This document shows, one piece after another, positions 1 to 8,884 of a stretch of 64,000 nt of DNA (position 1 is the stretch's first letter; every line of letters starts with the position of its first letter). The notes beneath the pieces are model-generated. The model made no database searches. It was not told where the DNA came from and worked only from the letters and a program-made list of their open reading frames with translations. A program made the translations under genes and the position numbers. This DNA is from JASHVB01 sp035523995 (GTDB lineage Bacteria > Pseudomonadota > Alphaproteobacteria > Acetobacterales > Acetobacteraceae), in assembly GCA_035523995.1 (NCBI GenBank), contig DATKPQ010000019.1:1-64000 (forward strand). The letters are read 5' to 3'.

Positions 1-1
1 C

Positions 2-1549
2 GAGCAAAGCAACGAGCCAGGTTCGGTCAATGCGCAAGCGACAGCGAATGGAGATGCGTCGACTTCCCACGACCCGAAATCCGCGCAAACGCCGCCGGAG
101 TCCCGCCCGGTGCTGCAGGCGCCCCAAAAGGCTACGCGGAAGCGAAAGCTTCTGGCCGGTGTGCTCGGTGTTGCTGTTCTGGCGGTTCTCCTCGTGTTCG
201 GCATCCCGTGGATCGAGGCCATGCTCAACACCGCCTCCACGGACGACGCCTACGTGAACGGGCACGTGACGTTTGTTGCGCCCCGCGTGGCGGGACAGAT
301 TTCCCGCGTTCTGGTGGACGACAACAACCGTGTTCGGAAGGGCGATCTCCTCGCCGAGTTGGACAAGGAGCCGTACCAGGTTGCGGTCTCCGAGAAGCAG
401 GCAGCGGTCGATACGGCGAAAGCAGACCTGCAAGCAGCCACCGCGGCGGCGCGCGCGACCGAAGCGGAGGCGATGAGCCAACGCTGGAACCTGCAACACG
501 CCGTGGAGGGTGTGGACAGCCAGGTCGCGCTCCTGCACGCGCGGGTCGCCGATATCAACAAGAGCAAGGCCGCGCTGGTGTTGGCGCGGCTTCAATTCGA
601 TCGGGCGCGGGAACTCGTCCCCCGGGGGGATACGCCGCAAGAGGTGCTCGACGAGCGGCAAGCGACGTTGACGACCGCCGGCGCGGAACTCGTCCAGACC
701 TTGGCCGAAGTCTACCAGATACGCGTTTCGCTGGGGCTACCGGCGCAGCCTGACGGGGGCGGCAGTCTTGACCAGGTGCCGCCCGATCTCGACGAGACCT
801 TTTCGTCCGTCCTCCAAGCGCAGGCGGAGCTCATTCAGAGTGCCGCCCAGCTCGGCGTCGTGCACTCGTTCGATCAGGGTCCGAAAGCGATGCTCGAACA
901 GTTCTATAAACTGGGCGACGTCGATGCCACGTTCGCCCGGTACGCGGCCGATGCCCCAGAGGTCAAGCAGGCCGAGGCGAAACTCGAAGTCGCCAGGCGC
1001 GATCTCGCGCAGGCCGAACTGAATCTGCAGTACTGCGATATCACCGCAAAGATCGACGGCGTCGTCACGAGCCGCAACGTCAATCCGGGCAACTTTGTTC
1101 AGGTGGGCGAGAACCTGATGGCGGTTCGCTCGCTCCGCGAGATCTGGGTTGACGCCAACTTCAAGGAAACGCAGTTGCGCGACCTGCGCATCGGCCAGCA
1201 AGTCGATCTGCACGTCGACATGTACGGCGGTACGCATATCTTCAAGGGCCGGATCTCCGGCTTCACCGAGGGGACCGGATCGACCCTGGCATTGCTGCCG
1301 GCCGAGAACGCCACGGGCAACTTCATCAAGGTGGTCCAACGATTGCCTGTCCGGATCGATCTCGTCGATTACAACCCCGATAAAACACCTCTGTTCATCG
1401 GCACCTCGGTCGTTCCCGTCGTCTATATCAACAAACCGCCAACCGGACCCGATGCCGGGAAGTATCTCCAGGCCGATGTGCCCCAAACCTCTGTGCCGAC
1501 GTCCCCGAGCCCTGGTCCGTCCGCCAGCGCGTCGGCCTCCGGGCGATGA
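2..1549 (+). CDS. HlyD/EmrA-type membrane fusion protein (5' end probably outside the window)
   Basis: Periplasmic adaptor of a multidrug efflux pump, expected to link the inner-membrane transporter encoded next to an outer-membrane channel. The frame is open from base 2 with no stop. The first usable start is GTG at 110, preceded by GGAG about 9 bases upstream, but upstream codons look coding (Ser/Thr/Pro/Gln-rich cytoplasmic tail), so the true start may lie before the window. Counting from GTG 110: one membrane segment at about residues 14-36, first half of a lipoyl-like hairpin at 46-86 (DDAYVNGHVTFVAP), a long alpha-helical coiled-coil arm to about 300, second lipoyl half (AKIDGVVTSRNVNPG), then a beta-barrel and a Pro/Ser-rich tail. 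It overlaps the EmrB gene by ATGA, so the two are translationally coupled. Family is clear; substrate unknown. Confidence 0.9.
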   Translation, partial: EQSNEPGSVNAQATANGDASTSHDPKSAQTPPESRPVLQAPQKATRKRKLLAGVLGVAVLAVLLVFGIPWIEAMLNTASTDDAYVNGHVTFVAPRVAGQISRVLVDDNNRVRKGDLLAELDKEPYQVAVSEKQAAVDTAKADLQAATAAARATEAEAMSQRWNLQHAVEGVDSQVALLHARVADINKSKAALVLARLQFDRARELVPRGDTPQEVLDERQATLTTAGAELVQTLAEVYQIRVSLGLPAQPDGGGSLDQVPPDLDETFSSVLQAQAELIQSAAQLGVVHSFDQGPKAMLEQFYKLGDVDATFARYAADAPEVKQAEAKLEVARRDLAQAELNLQYCDITAKIDGVVTSRNVNPGNFVQVGENLMAVRSLREIWVDANFKETQLRDLRIGQQVDLHVDMYGGTHIFKGRISGFTEGTGSTLALLPAENATGNFIKVVQRLPVRIDLVDYNPDKTPLFIGTSVVPVVYINKPPTGPDAGKYLQADVPQTSVPTSPSPGPSASASASGR

Positions 1550-3165
1550 GCGGGACAGCACTGTCGTCGACACCCCTGACTTCCCGGCCCCGTGCGGCTA
1601 TAAACCCCTGGGTCGTCGCCGCCGTCGTTGTCGTGCCGACCTTCATGGAGGTACTCGACACCACGATCGCGGTCGTGGCGCTGCGTTATATCGCGGGCGG
1701 GCTGTCGGCCACGGTCGATGACGGCGAATGGGTCATCACCAGCTACCTGGCCGCCAACGCGATCATCCTGCCCATCACCGGCTGGCTGATCGCGCATCTT
1801 GGACGCCGCAACTATTTCCTGCTTTCGATCGCCGTATTCACCCTCGCATCAGGACTATGCGGCATGGCCACGAGCCTCGGCCAGCTGATCCTGTTTCGCG
1901 TGATCCAGGGCCTTGCCGGAGGCGGGCTGCAGCCGTCGAGCCAGGGCGTGCTGCTGGATGCCTTCCCCCCCGAGAGGCAAGGCATGGCCATGACGCTGTT
2001 CGGCCTGGCAGCGCTGATCGCGCCGATCGTCGGTCCGACGCTCGGAGGCTGGATCACCGACAGCTACTCCTGGCGGTGGGTGTTCTACATCAACGCCCCC
2101 GTCGGAATGCTGGCCCTGGGTGCGTGCGCCCTCACACTGCGCGATCCCGGTTACCTCGTGGCACAGCGCAAGGAGTTGCTGAAGAAACCGTTCAGCTTCG
2201 ACGGCATTGGCCTGTCGCTGCTGGTCGTCGTCATCGTCTGTTGGGAGGTGACGCTCAGCAAGGGCCAGGAATGGGACTGGCTGGGCGACCCGTTCTGGCG
2301 GGTGCAAACACTGGTGTTGTTGTTTACCGTGGGCCTAGCCGGGCTGATCGTCTGGGAATTGCGCCATCCGACTCCGGTGGTCAATTTTCGTCCGTTGGGA
2401 GAGCGGAATTTCGCCGCCTGCTGTATCATCATCTTCTTCGCCTACGTGGTCCTGTATGCTTCCAGCACCGCGTTGCCCGCCTTGCTCCAGTCGCTGTTCG
2501 GCTACGACGCACTCAGCGCCGGGCTGGTCATGTCGCCGGCCGGCATCTTCGCCGTCATCACCATGCCGTTCGTGGGGAAAGTGCTCGGTCGTGGGACCGA
2601 TGCGCGCTGGGTGATTGTCGCGGGTCTGCTGACCATGGCCGCGGGGAGCTACTGGATGTCCCAGATGAACCTGGACATTAGTCCGGGGCAGGTGGTCTGG
2701 CCGCGGGTGGTGCTAATCATCGGGATCGCGATGTGCTTCGCCCCGGCAAACATGGCGGCTTACCTTTATACCCCGCTCGCGCTGCGGGGGGCGGCGGTCG
2801 GGGTGTTGAGCCTCCTGCGCAACGAGGGCGGCAGCGTCGGGACCTCAATGGCGCAGACAATTCAGGAGCGGCGTGACCAATTTCACAGCCTCCGTCTTGG
2901 CGAATTTCTCGATCCCTTCAACGCGGCTGCGCATTCGTTCCTTGATCAGGCTTCCGAGCGGTTCCTGCAGCAGTTCGGCGATCCGGTCGCCGCGCGGCAA
3001 ATGGCCTTGCAGGCGCTGGCAAACCTGCGCGAGCAACAGGCATCGTCGCTCGCGTACTTCGATGTGTTCTGGGTGTGCGCCGTTGTTATGGCCGTGCTTG
3101 TGTTCGCTGTGCTGGTGATGAAACGCTCCGTCGCGGAGAAAGGCGCTCGGATCGGATCCGAGTAA
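1546..3165 (+). CDS. DHA2-family (EmrB/QacA) MFS efflux transporter
   Basis: Proton-driven drug exporter of the inner membrane, 539 aa, a normal length for 14-helix DHA2 members. The MFS signature between helices 2 and 3 is visible (GWLIAHLGRRN), the helix-1 motif LDTTIAVVALRYI is typical of DHA2, and the antiporter motif C region reads GPTLGGWITDSYSWRW near residue 160. The start ATG overlaps the stop of the upstream HlyD adaptor. Together they form an EmrAB-like pair; no outer-membrane TolC gene is present here. No regulator is adjacent on the same strand, so the inducer cannot be guessed. Confidence 0.93.
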   Translation: MSGTALSSTPLTSRPRAAINPWVVAAVVVVPTFMEVLDTTIAVVALRYIAGGLSATVDDGEWVITSYLAANAIILPITGWLIAHLGRRNYFLLSIAVFTLASGLCGMATSLGQLILFRVIQGLAGGGLQPSSQGVLLDAFPPERQGMAMTLFGLAALIAPIVGPTLGGWITDSYSWRWVFYINAPVGMLALGACALTLRDPGYLVAQRKELLKKPFSFDGIGLSLLVVVIVCWEVTLSKGQEWDWLGDPFWRVQTLVLLFTVGLAGLIVWELRHPTPVVNFRPLGERNFAACCIIIFFAYVVLYASSTALPALLQSLFGYDALSAGLVMSPAGIFAVITMPFVGKVLGRGTDARWVIVAGLLTMAAGSYWMSQMNLDISPGQVVWPRVVLIIGIAMCFAPANMAAYLYTPLALRGAAVGVLSLLRNEGGSVGTSMAQTIQERRDQFHSLRLGEFLDPFNAAAHSFLDQASERFLQQFGDPVAARQMALQALANLREQQASSLAYFDVFWVCAVVMAVLVFAVLVMKRSVAEKGARIGSE

Positions 3166-3228
3166 GGCAAGCGACGCACTGATTCCATCCGAGTGTCGTG
3201 ATCCTGGCGGATGGCGGCGGCCCCACCT

Positions 3229-3257
3229 GTCATTGCGAGCGACGCGAAGCAATCTCC
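3229..3257 (+). repeat. Single arm of REP-like family 1 repeat
   Basis: The sequence GTCATTGCGAGCGACGCG followed by AAGCAATCTCC is a lone copy of the dispersed repeat that recurs at 8961, 33369, 53314 and 63860. It lies in the 233-bp gap between the efflux operon and the alpha/beta hydrolase. Confidence 0.7.
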
Positions 3258-3398
3258 AATAAGCGATCGCACGTACTCACTGGCTGACCGTACCGCAGAT
3301 TGAGCCAAACGGTCGGAAGGTTTTCCAATAACGGTGCTGGCCCGAGCGCAATAATAGGCTTGAGTTTGTCGGACTGCAAGCACCCTGGAACCAGCATC

Positions 3399-4223
3399 AT
3401 GAGCATGATCACCACCAAAGATGGCGTTCAGATCTTCTACAAGGACTGGGGCCGTGGCCAACCGATCGTTTTCCATCACGGCTGGCCGCTCTGCTCCGAC
3501 GACTGGGACGCCCAAATGTTGTTCTTTCTACAGAACGGCTATCGTGTTGTCGGATTCGACCGGCGCGGCCACGGACGCTCCAGCCAGGTATCCGATGGCC
3601 ACGATATGGACCACTACGCAGCCGATGCGGCCGCTGTGGCAGATCACCTGGATCTCCGCAATGCCATCCATATCGGCCACTCCACCGGCGGCGGCGAAGT
3701 TGCCCGCTATGTCGCACGCCACGGCAAAGACAGGGTCGCAAAGGCGGTGCTGATGTCCGCGGTACCGCCGATTATGGTGAAGACATCGAGCAATCCAAAC
3801 GGTCTGCCCATCGAGGTCTTTGACGGGCTACGCAAGAGCCTCGCCGCCAACCGCGCCCAGTTCTATCGGGATGTCGCGTCTGGCCCCTTCTATGGCTACA
3901 ATCGCCCGGGAGCCACGCCGTCCGAGGGTGTCATCGGGAATTGGTGGCGCCAGGGCATGATTGGCGGCGCCAAGGCACAGTACGACGGAATCAAGGCGTT
4001 CTCTGAGACCAGCTTCACTGAGGATCTGCTAAGCATCGACGTACCGACGTTGGTCATGCACGGCGACGACGACCAGATCGTGCCCTACAAGGATGCCGCG
4101 TTGCTGTCGGTGAAGCTTCTCAAGCATGCGACCTTGAAGATCTATCCTGGATTCCCGCACGGCATGCTCACCACCCATGCTGACGTGATCAACCGGGATC
4201 TTCTCGCCTTCATCAAGGAATGA
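3399..4223 (+). CDS. Alpha/beta hydrolase, non-heme chloroperoxidase/arylesterase-like
   Basis: Cytoplasmic alpha/beta-hydrolase of 274 aa, the usual length for cofactor-free haloperoxidase-like esterases. The catalytic triad can be read: Ser95 in the nucleophile elbow GHSTG (93-97), an Asp at 223-225 in HGDDDQIVP and His254 in FPHGM. The N-terminal oxyanion region is FHHGWP (25-30). I chose ATG 3399 because it has GGAA 8 bases upstream; the frame is open further 5' but that part is not homologous-looking. Substrate is unknown. It stands alone between the efflux operon and a DUF983 gene. Confidence 0.88.
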   Translation: MSMITTKDGVQIFYKDWGRGQPIVFHHGWPLCSDDWDAQMLFFLQNGYRVVGFDRRGHGRSSQVSDGHDMDHYAADAAAVADHLDLRNAIHIGHSTGGGEVARYVARHGKDRVAKAVLMSAVPPIMVKTSSNPNGLPIEVFDGLRKSLAANRAQFYRDVASGPFYGYNRPGATPSEGVIGNWWRQGMIGGAKAQYDGIKAFSETSFTEDLLSIDVPTLVMHGDDDQIVPYKDAALLSVKLLKHATLKIYPGFPHGMLTTHADVINRDLLAFIKE

Positions 4224-4411
4224 GGTCAAAGCGTACCGGCGACAGATACGCGGGCGGTTGGTCAGCCGCATGTTCCAAGCAGTACGGTTGTTCGCTCGAC
4301 GAAGCCGTCGCCGCCAACCGGACCGCTGCTGACGCCGTATCCATGCGAACCGGCTTCGAGACGTCCGAACCGGTGAAGCAACATTCTACCCGGGGCCGAG
4401 AGGAGAGTCCT

Positions 4412-4783
4412 ATGCCGGAGGAGAAAACCATATGGACCGGAATCAGGCGCGGATTGGCGCTCCGCTGCCCCAACTGTGGCAGGGGTCGTTTGTATGCCGG
4501 CTACCTGAGGATCCGGTCACCGTGTGAAGTCTGCGGCACGGACAACACTATGTACCCATCTGACGACTTCCCGCCCTACGTGACGATCCTCCTCTCCGGA
4601 CATATTATCATCCCATCATTTATCGTGACTGACAATGCCTACGCGCTGCCGTTTTGGATAGAAGGCGCGATCTTTCTGCCGATAACGCTGATACTATGTT
4701 TGCTGATGCTGCCCGTCACGAAAGGGGCCACTGTCGGATTGTGCTGGGCCACCGACCTGACCCGGCAGGATGCCGTAAAATAG
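4412..4783 (+). CDS. DUF983 family membrane protein
   Basis: A 123-aa protein with an N-terminal zinc-ribbon-like pair of Cys motifs (CPNCGRGRLY and CEVCG) followed by two hydrophobic segments, the DUF983 layout. DUF983 genes are often found with cytochrome oxidase genes in alphaproteobacteria; this one is not. The start at 4412 is set by AGGAG six bases upstream. An alternative start at 4220 would add 64 residues of unlikely composition overlapping the hydrolase stop, so I rejected it. Function is not established. Confidence 0.85.
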   Translation: MPEEKTIWTGIRRGLALRCPNCGRGRLYAGYLRIRSPCEVCGTDNTMYPSDDFPPYVTILLSGHIIIPSFIVTDNAYALPFWIEGAIFLPITLILCLLMLPVTKGATVGLCWATDLTRQDAVK

Positions 4784-4912
4784 GCACTGAACCTACAACG
4801 AACGACCAGATCCATCGCGGTAAAGCTGTCGCGGTCCCGGTGCGGCGAGCAATTCACGCCGAAATCCATGCGGCGCAACGGGCAACCATTTTTCCACAAA
4901 TGATTCGCGCCG

Positions 4913-4956
4913 CTTTGATCCAGATCAAAGCGAGCGGCGCAGCATGGCCGTATAAG
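4913..4956 (+). promoter_or_regulatory. Class II FNR/FixK-type promoter
   Basis: An 18-bp perfect palindrome, CTTTGATC-CA-GATCAAAG (4913-4930), contains the exact FNR/Anr/FixK consensus TTGAT-N4-ATCAA. A -10-like TATAAG lies at 4951-4956. A start about 7 bases later (near 4963) places the palindrome centre (4921.5) at -41.5, the classic class II activator position. It faces the 63-codon ORF beginning 20 bases downstream. Regulation by low oxygen through a CRP/FNR-family protein is inferred. Confidence 0.8.
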
Positions 4957-4981
4957 TTGCGTTTATTCAACCGAGGTTCCC

Positions 4982-5173
4982 GTGCCAGCCTTACTCAAAG
5001 ACCAGATGGTGAGCGCCACACAGCTGATGGGGCTCGCCCAGGATCACCGCAGCCAGGCGGAGCGTTCCGCGTCTTCGAAAGAACAAAACGAATTGCATCG
5101 CGTGGCCGACATATACACCGTCTTGGCAATGATAGACGTTCCAATCGAATTTCTCAAGCATTTCTGGTTGTGA
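4982..5173 (+). CDS. Small hypothetical protein under an FNR-type promoter
   Basis: A 63-codon ORF starting at GTG with GAGG five bases upstream. The product is polar and predicted largely helical, with a hydrophobic C-terminal stretch (VLAMIDVPIEFLKHFWL). I do not recognise the family. It is convergent with the AraC gene and separated from the upstream DUF983 gene by a dedicated promoter. The spacing of the FNR box, -10 element, Shine-Dalgarno and start codon argues that it is a real gene induced when oxygen is low. An internal ATG in the same frame (about nine codons later) is the alternative start. Confidence 0.6.
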   Translation: MPALLKDQMVSATQLMGLAQDHRSQAERSASSKEQNELHRVADIYTVLAMIDVPIEFLKHFWL

Positions 5174-5322
5174 AGGCGGCACGAATTTCAGGCCATACGC
5201 CGGCCGGGTCGTTTGAACGGCACCTTGGGTGAACCGCACGTAGACCAAGCGCGGCGCCGCGACCGGCTCAGCGCGACAGCGCCGGGCAATCTTGCGTCAG
5301 TAACGGGACCCCGCCGGAATCT

Positions 5323-5985
5323 TCATTCATTCGGCGCCAGGGTCATGTTCCGTCGGCGCCATGCATTCGGACTTAGGCCCACCACATCGCGAAACACGCG
5401 GCAATAATGCGCCTGATCGGCGAACCCGCACGCAAGTGCGATCTGCGACAGCGGCTCGTTCGACGTCAACATGAGCCGCTGAGCCCGTTCGACCCGCCGG
5501 CACCGGATGTAATGGCACACCGTCGTGCCGAACGTTGCCTTGAACGCATGCGAGAAATAGCTGGCACTCAGGCGGGCCTTGCTCGCGCAATCCTGCAACC
5601 GGATCGTAGAGCCGAGCGAAGCGTCGATGAATTCCTTTACCTTGCGTGTCTGCCACGGTGCCAGGCCGCGCAGATCGGAAGGTGTGGCCGCAGGTTTCTC
5701 GCCGGCCGGTGCATCGTCGGCGTAGCTCCGCAGCATCGCAGCCGCGACCTTGATCTGCGATTTCGCCTGAATTCGATCGTCGTCCCACATCCGCAAGGCA
5801 GCGTCGAGGAATCCGGTCACCACTGCCAGCGACGAATGTTCCGACGCCAGGTCGAAGGTGGATTGATTGTAGGAATGGATCTGCCCATACCCGTGGATCA
5901 TTTGCGTGACACCCATGGCACTCATCCCTTTTGCGATGTTATAGTACGAACTGAACAGATGTGCGTTGCCCGCCGGCGCGCACAT
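5323..5985 (-). CDS. AraC-family transcriptional regulator
   Basis: A 220-aa regulator whose C-terminal 100 residues form the double helix-turn-helix DNA-binding domain of AraC/XylS proteins, with the signature ACGFADQAHYCRVFRDVVG and a SPNAWRRR ending. The N-terminal 100 residues are short and show no cupin sensor. It starts 15 bases after the LysR stop on the same strand, so the two regulators may be co-transcribed. ATG codons at 5925 and 5916 are alternative starts, the latter with AAGGG about 9 bases upstream. Target genes are unknown. Confidence 0.85.
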   Translation of the reverse strand: MCAPAGNAHLFSSYYNIAKGMSAMGVTQMIHGYGQIHSYNQSTFDLASEHSSLAVVTGFLDAALRMWDDDRIQAKSQIKVAAAMLRSYADDAPAGEKPAATPSDLRGLAPWQTRKVKEFIDASLGSTIRLQDCASKARLSASYFSHAFKATFGTTVCHYIRCRRVERAQRLMLTSNEPLSQIALACGFADQAHYCRVFRDVVGLSPNAWRRRNMTLAPNE

Positions 5986-6000
5986 GCATTGGCCGCGACG

Positions 6001-6924
6001 TCAGACCGAAGCATCGACGGCAAGCCGCGCAAACTGTGAGCGCAGTCGTGGTACTACGAAGTCAACGAACGCCCGCACCTTGGGAACAGTGATGCGTCCC
6101 TCCGGCACGATAAGGTGCACCGGCAAGGGCGTGTACTCGTGCGATTTCAGCACGATCTCCAGCCGGCCATCGCGCACGAGATCCGCCACCTGATAAGAGT
6201 ACAACCGCGTCACGCCGCGTCCTTCCATGGCCGACGCAATCGCCGCCCGCGTACTGTTCACGACAAAGCGCGGCGCCAGTGCCACGCTGCGCGGGATCGC
6301 CGAGCCCTCGGATGGTGGGAATTTCCACGACTCCAATCCGGCATCAGAGAAGGTGACGATGCGGTGCTTCGCCAGGTCGCCGGGCATCTCGATCGGTGGG
6401 GACTCGCGCAGGTAGGATGGCGACGCGACGATCACCTGGCGGACTTCGCCCACGCGTACGGCCACCATCGATGAGTCGGGCAGATGGCCAATTCGCAGCG
6501 CAGAGTCGACGCCTTCATCAATCAGGTTCACCGGCCGGTCCAGCACGAAAAGCTTGGCCGACACCGTTGGAAACGCGTCGAGAAAGTCGTCCAGGATCGG
6601 ACGTAGCACGTCTTCGCCGGTTAATACCGGTGCGGTGACCACCAGCGTGCCGCTCGGCGACGACTTGGCGCTCGCCGCCAGCGTATCGGCCTCGTCGAGC
6701 GCGGTCAGCAGCCGCCGGCAGATATCGGCATAGCGCACACCGACATCGCTCAATTTGCTTGCGCGGGTCGAACGGTGCAGCAGCGGAACGCCGACGCGTC
6801 CTTCAAGAAATGCCATGGCGCGGCTCACGGCGGCCGGCGAGCGTCCAAGCTTGCGGCCCGCGGCAGCAAGACTGCCTTCGTCCAGAGCGGTGACGAACAC
6901 CTTCATGGCGTCGATGCGATCCAT
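6001..6924 (-). CDS. LysR-family transcriptional regulator
   Basis: A 307-aa LysR-type regulator. Residues 1-60 are the winged HTH (EGSLAAAGRKLGRSPAAVSR) and the rest is the periplasmic-binding-like effector domain. The start at 6924 follows a strong GGAGGAGGG Shine-Dalgarno sequence. The open frame continues to 7161, but that extension is low-quality sequence before the ribosome site. It heads a possible LysR-AraC pair. LysR genes usually lie divergent to a target; here the sequence upstream holds only a short ORF remnant. Confidence 0.9.
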   Translation of the reverse strand: MDRIDAMKVFVTALDEGSLAAAGRKLGRSPAAVSRAMAFLEGRVGVPLLHRSTRASKLSDVGVRYADICRRLLTALDEADTLAASAKSSPSGTLVVTAPVLTGEDVLRPILDDFLDAFPTVSAKLFVLDRPVNLIDEGVDSALRIGHLPDSSMVAVRVGEVRQVIVASPSYLRESPPIEMPGDLAKHRIVTFSDAGLESWKFPPSEGSAIPRSVALAPRFVVNSTRAAIASAMEGRGVTRLYSYQVADLVRDGRLEIVLKSHEYTPLPVHLIVPEGRITVPKVRAFVDFVVPRLRSQFARLAVDASV

Positions 6925-7477
6925 CGATCCCTCCTCCAGGATGCTGATTGTCAGGAAAGCCGCAGCGGAGGGCGCCGGCGTGCGCCCTCTTGGTTCATTA
7001 TTCGTGCTGTCGGGTTCCTCGGACGGGCTGGGCGATCGCACGGGTCCGGCGCGCAGCGACCTGCATTGGCCGGTCATGCTGGCAGGGACCGGCGAAGTCT
7101 CGCCGCATCTGCATCGGCGCGGCCAGCCGCACTGGTCCAGCAGCCGGAATCGTAGGGGCATCGATGTTGGTCATGGCCCACCTCCCGACCATGCAACTAG
7201 TCCAGGGGCCCGGGTGTAGTCCTTGTGCTAAACGTGAATCAGTGTGAAGAATTCAGCGGCACTGAGCGGATCTGAAAGCGCGCATACAAACAAGTATCTG
7301 CGGCGCAGAATGGTTGCTGCCGAGTCTGTTGATATTAGGGACAACAGATTGGCATTGGGACGCCGCAGCGCCGGGTTATTGCGGGTAGACCCGGCTCTGG
7401 TGGCAGGTGAAAAAACCTGAAGGCGTTTCTGGTTCCACTTACGTTCACGCCGTCGTGATCCGCACAGCGCTTGGCAT
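6925..7477. other. Gap between LysR and acyl-CoA dehydrogenase genes
   Basis: About 550 bases without a convincing full gene. It contains the 58-codon minus-strand ORF 6998-7174 (separate entry) and a hairpin with 7-bp arms at 7370-7376 and 7389-7395, downstream of the acyl-CoA dehydrogenase on its strand. A T-run near 7405 (minus strand) could help termination but does not directly follow the hairpin. Confidence 0.5.
6998..7174 (-). CDS. Short ORF, possible truncated gene start
   Basis: A 58-codon ORF whose ATG (7174) is preceded by GGGAGGTGGG, one of the strongest ribosome sites in the window. The first residues (MTNIDAPTIPAAGPVRL) resemble the start of a longer enzyme, but the rest is Arg-rich and shows no domain. 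It sits just upstream of the LysR gene on the same strand. It may be the remnant of a gene whose body was deleted, or a leader peptide. Weak call. Confidence 0.25.
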   Translation of the reverse strand: MTNIDAPTIPAAGPVRLAAPMQMRRDFAGPCQHDRPMQVAARRTRAIAQPVRGTRQHE

Positions 7478-8884
7478 CTATGCCTCCGGCTCCGCGTCAG
7501 GTGTCGGACGCGGCGATGGCCGCCGCTTCGGCTTTGCCCTTGCGCCATTTGCATCTTCGGGATCTGCTTCGCAGCCCACAGTCCCAACGCCCTCCATGGA
7601 TTTCTTGAACCTGATCGGCCTTGAATCAGCGATCGCCCTTGGGTCGAAGTCGGAATCCAGCATCACCCCCCAGATCTTACGCATTTGCATGCCGATATTC
7701 CCGGCATCGTAGAGGGGAAACACCGCGGCCTCGCGCAAGAACTTTTCCATCGGGTGTACCCTGTCGAGCGAATTGACGCCCATAGCCTGCATCGCCCGAA
7801 AGACCGCATTGAACAAGGTTTCACCGCAGAACACTTTGGCCATCGCGCCCACGGCATGGCCTTCAGAATCGTACTGGTCCAGATAGTGCGCCGCCTTCCA
7901 GGAGAAGGCCCGGCAGGCCTCGATCTTCATCGCGACCTCGGCAAGCAGGTAGCCCACTGCCTGATGATGCAGGATCGGCGCGCTGCCGCCGGCTGTGTAG
8001 GTCTTTGCCCATTGCAGCACGTATTCGTAGGCCGAACGCGCCACCCCCACCGCGGCGATCGCGGCCACCGGACCGGACCACGTGAACGCCTTGGAGATCA
8101 CCAGGTCGCCGTCGCCGATCGCGAATGCGTTCTCCTCGGGGACGCGACAGTTTTCAAACACGATCGCATTGTTCTGGCACAGCCGGTGGCCGAGCTTGGA
8201 GATTGGCTGCTGGTAGCGAACGCCCCGCGTTCCCCGAGGCACAATGATGGCGCTCAGTCCCGTCTTGCCGCCCTGCTTGGGTTCTGTGCGCACGATACAG
8301 ACATTCACGTTCGCGCCCTTCAGATCCCAGCCGCCGGCATTGCACGGCCAGTACTTGGTACCGTCCAGGACATATTCGCCGCGCCCTCGGTCCAGCATGG
8401 CGGTCAGGCCGATCCCTGCCGGATGCTCGCCGGGGTGATCGAAATTGGCGGTTCCCCCCGGCGTTCCCGCTGGTTCGCTCACGGTCCACCCCGCGATATA
8501 CTCGCCGCGCGGGTCGCTGGTGGCCTCTCCCAGCCATTTCCGCTTTTGCTCCTCCGTACCGAACCACGCCACCGGCATCAGCGCCAGGCCGTTCACCAAA
8601 AGAATGGTGGCGAAGCCGGGATCGACGGCGGTGATTTCCTCGGCAACAATCTGCAGATCGACGTTACTGACGCCGCCGCCGCCATACTGTTTGGGCAGGA
8701 AGCCCATGGCGAAGCCGAGCTTGTGGCATTCGATATAGGCGCCCTTGAGCATTTGAAAGGCTTTCTGGGTGTCGGGCTCCTCGTCTGCCGCTTTGACCAG
8801 CGGCTGAAGGATCTCGACAGCGAATTCCCTCGCGTTTCGCTGCAGCCGCTGCTGTGCGGTGGTCAGCGTGAAATCGATGGCCAT
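7478..8884 (-). CDS. Acyl-CoA dehydrogenase family protein
   Basis: A 468-aa flavoenzyme of the acyl-CoA dehydrogenase fold: N-terminal helical domain, middle beta domain (GWTVSEPAGTPGG near 130; GTKYWPCNAGG), and C-terminal four-helix domain. ATG 8884 follows GGGAG at 11 bases; the longer frame would need a TTG at 8908. In the position where most family members have the catalytic Glu within YEGT, the sequence here reads LYDAGNIGMQ, so the base may be Asp or lie elsewhere. The last 40 residues are a basic, Pro-rich tail. Substrate unknown; no CoA ligase or hydratase gene is next to it. Confidence 0.88.
   Translation of the reverse strand: MAIDFTLTTAQQRLQRNAREFAVEILQPLVKAADEEPDTQKAFQMLKGAYIECHKLGFAMGFLPKQYGGGGVSNVDLQIVAEEITAVDPGFATILLVNGLALMPVAWFGTEEQKRKWLGEATSDPRGEYIAGWTVSEPAGTPGGTANFDHPGEHPAGIGLTAMLDRGRGEYVLDGTKYWPCNAGGWDLKGANVNVCIVRTEPKQGGKTGLSAIIVPRGTRGVRYQQPISKLGHRLCQNNAIVFENCRVPEENAFAIGDGDLVISKAFTWSGPVAAIAAVGVARSAYEYVLQWAKTYTAGGSAPILHHQAVGYLLAEVAMKIEACRAFSWKAAHYLDQYDSEGHAVGAMAKVFCGETLFNAVFRAMQAMGVNSLDRVHPMEKFLREAAVFPLYDAGNIGMQMRKIWGVMLDSDFDPRAIADSRPIRFKKSMEGVGTVGCEADPEDANGARAKPKRRPSPRPTPDAEPEA

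Noticed and set aside
4220..4411. Longer start for the DUF983 protein overlapping the hydrolase stop
   Set aside because: The added 64 residues lack homology-like features and ATG 4412 has a far better ribosome site.
4991..5248. 85-codon minus-strand frame opposite the FNR-controlled ORF
   Set aside because: No ribosome site or promoter on that strand, while the plus strand has both.
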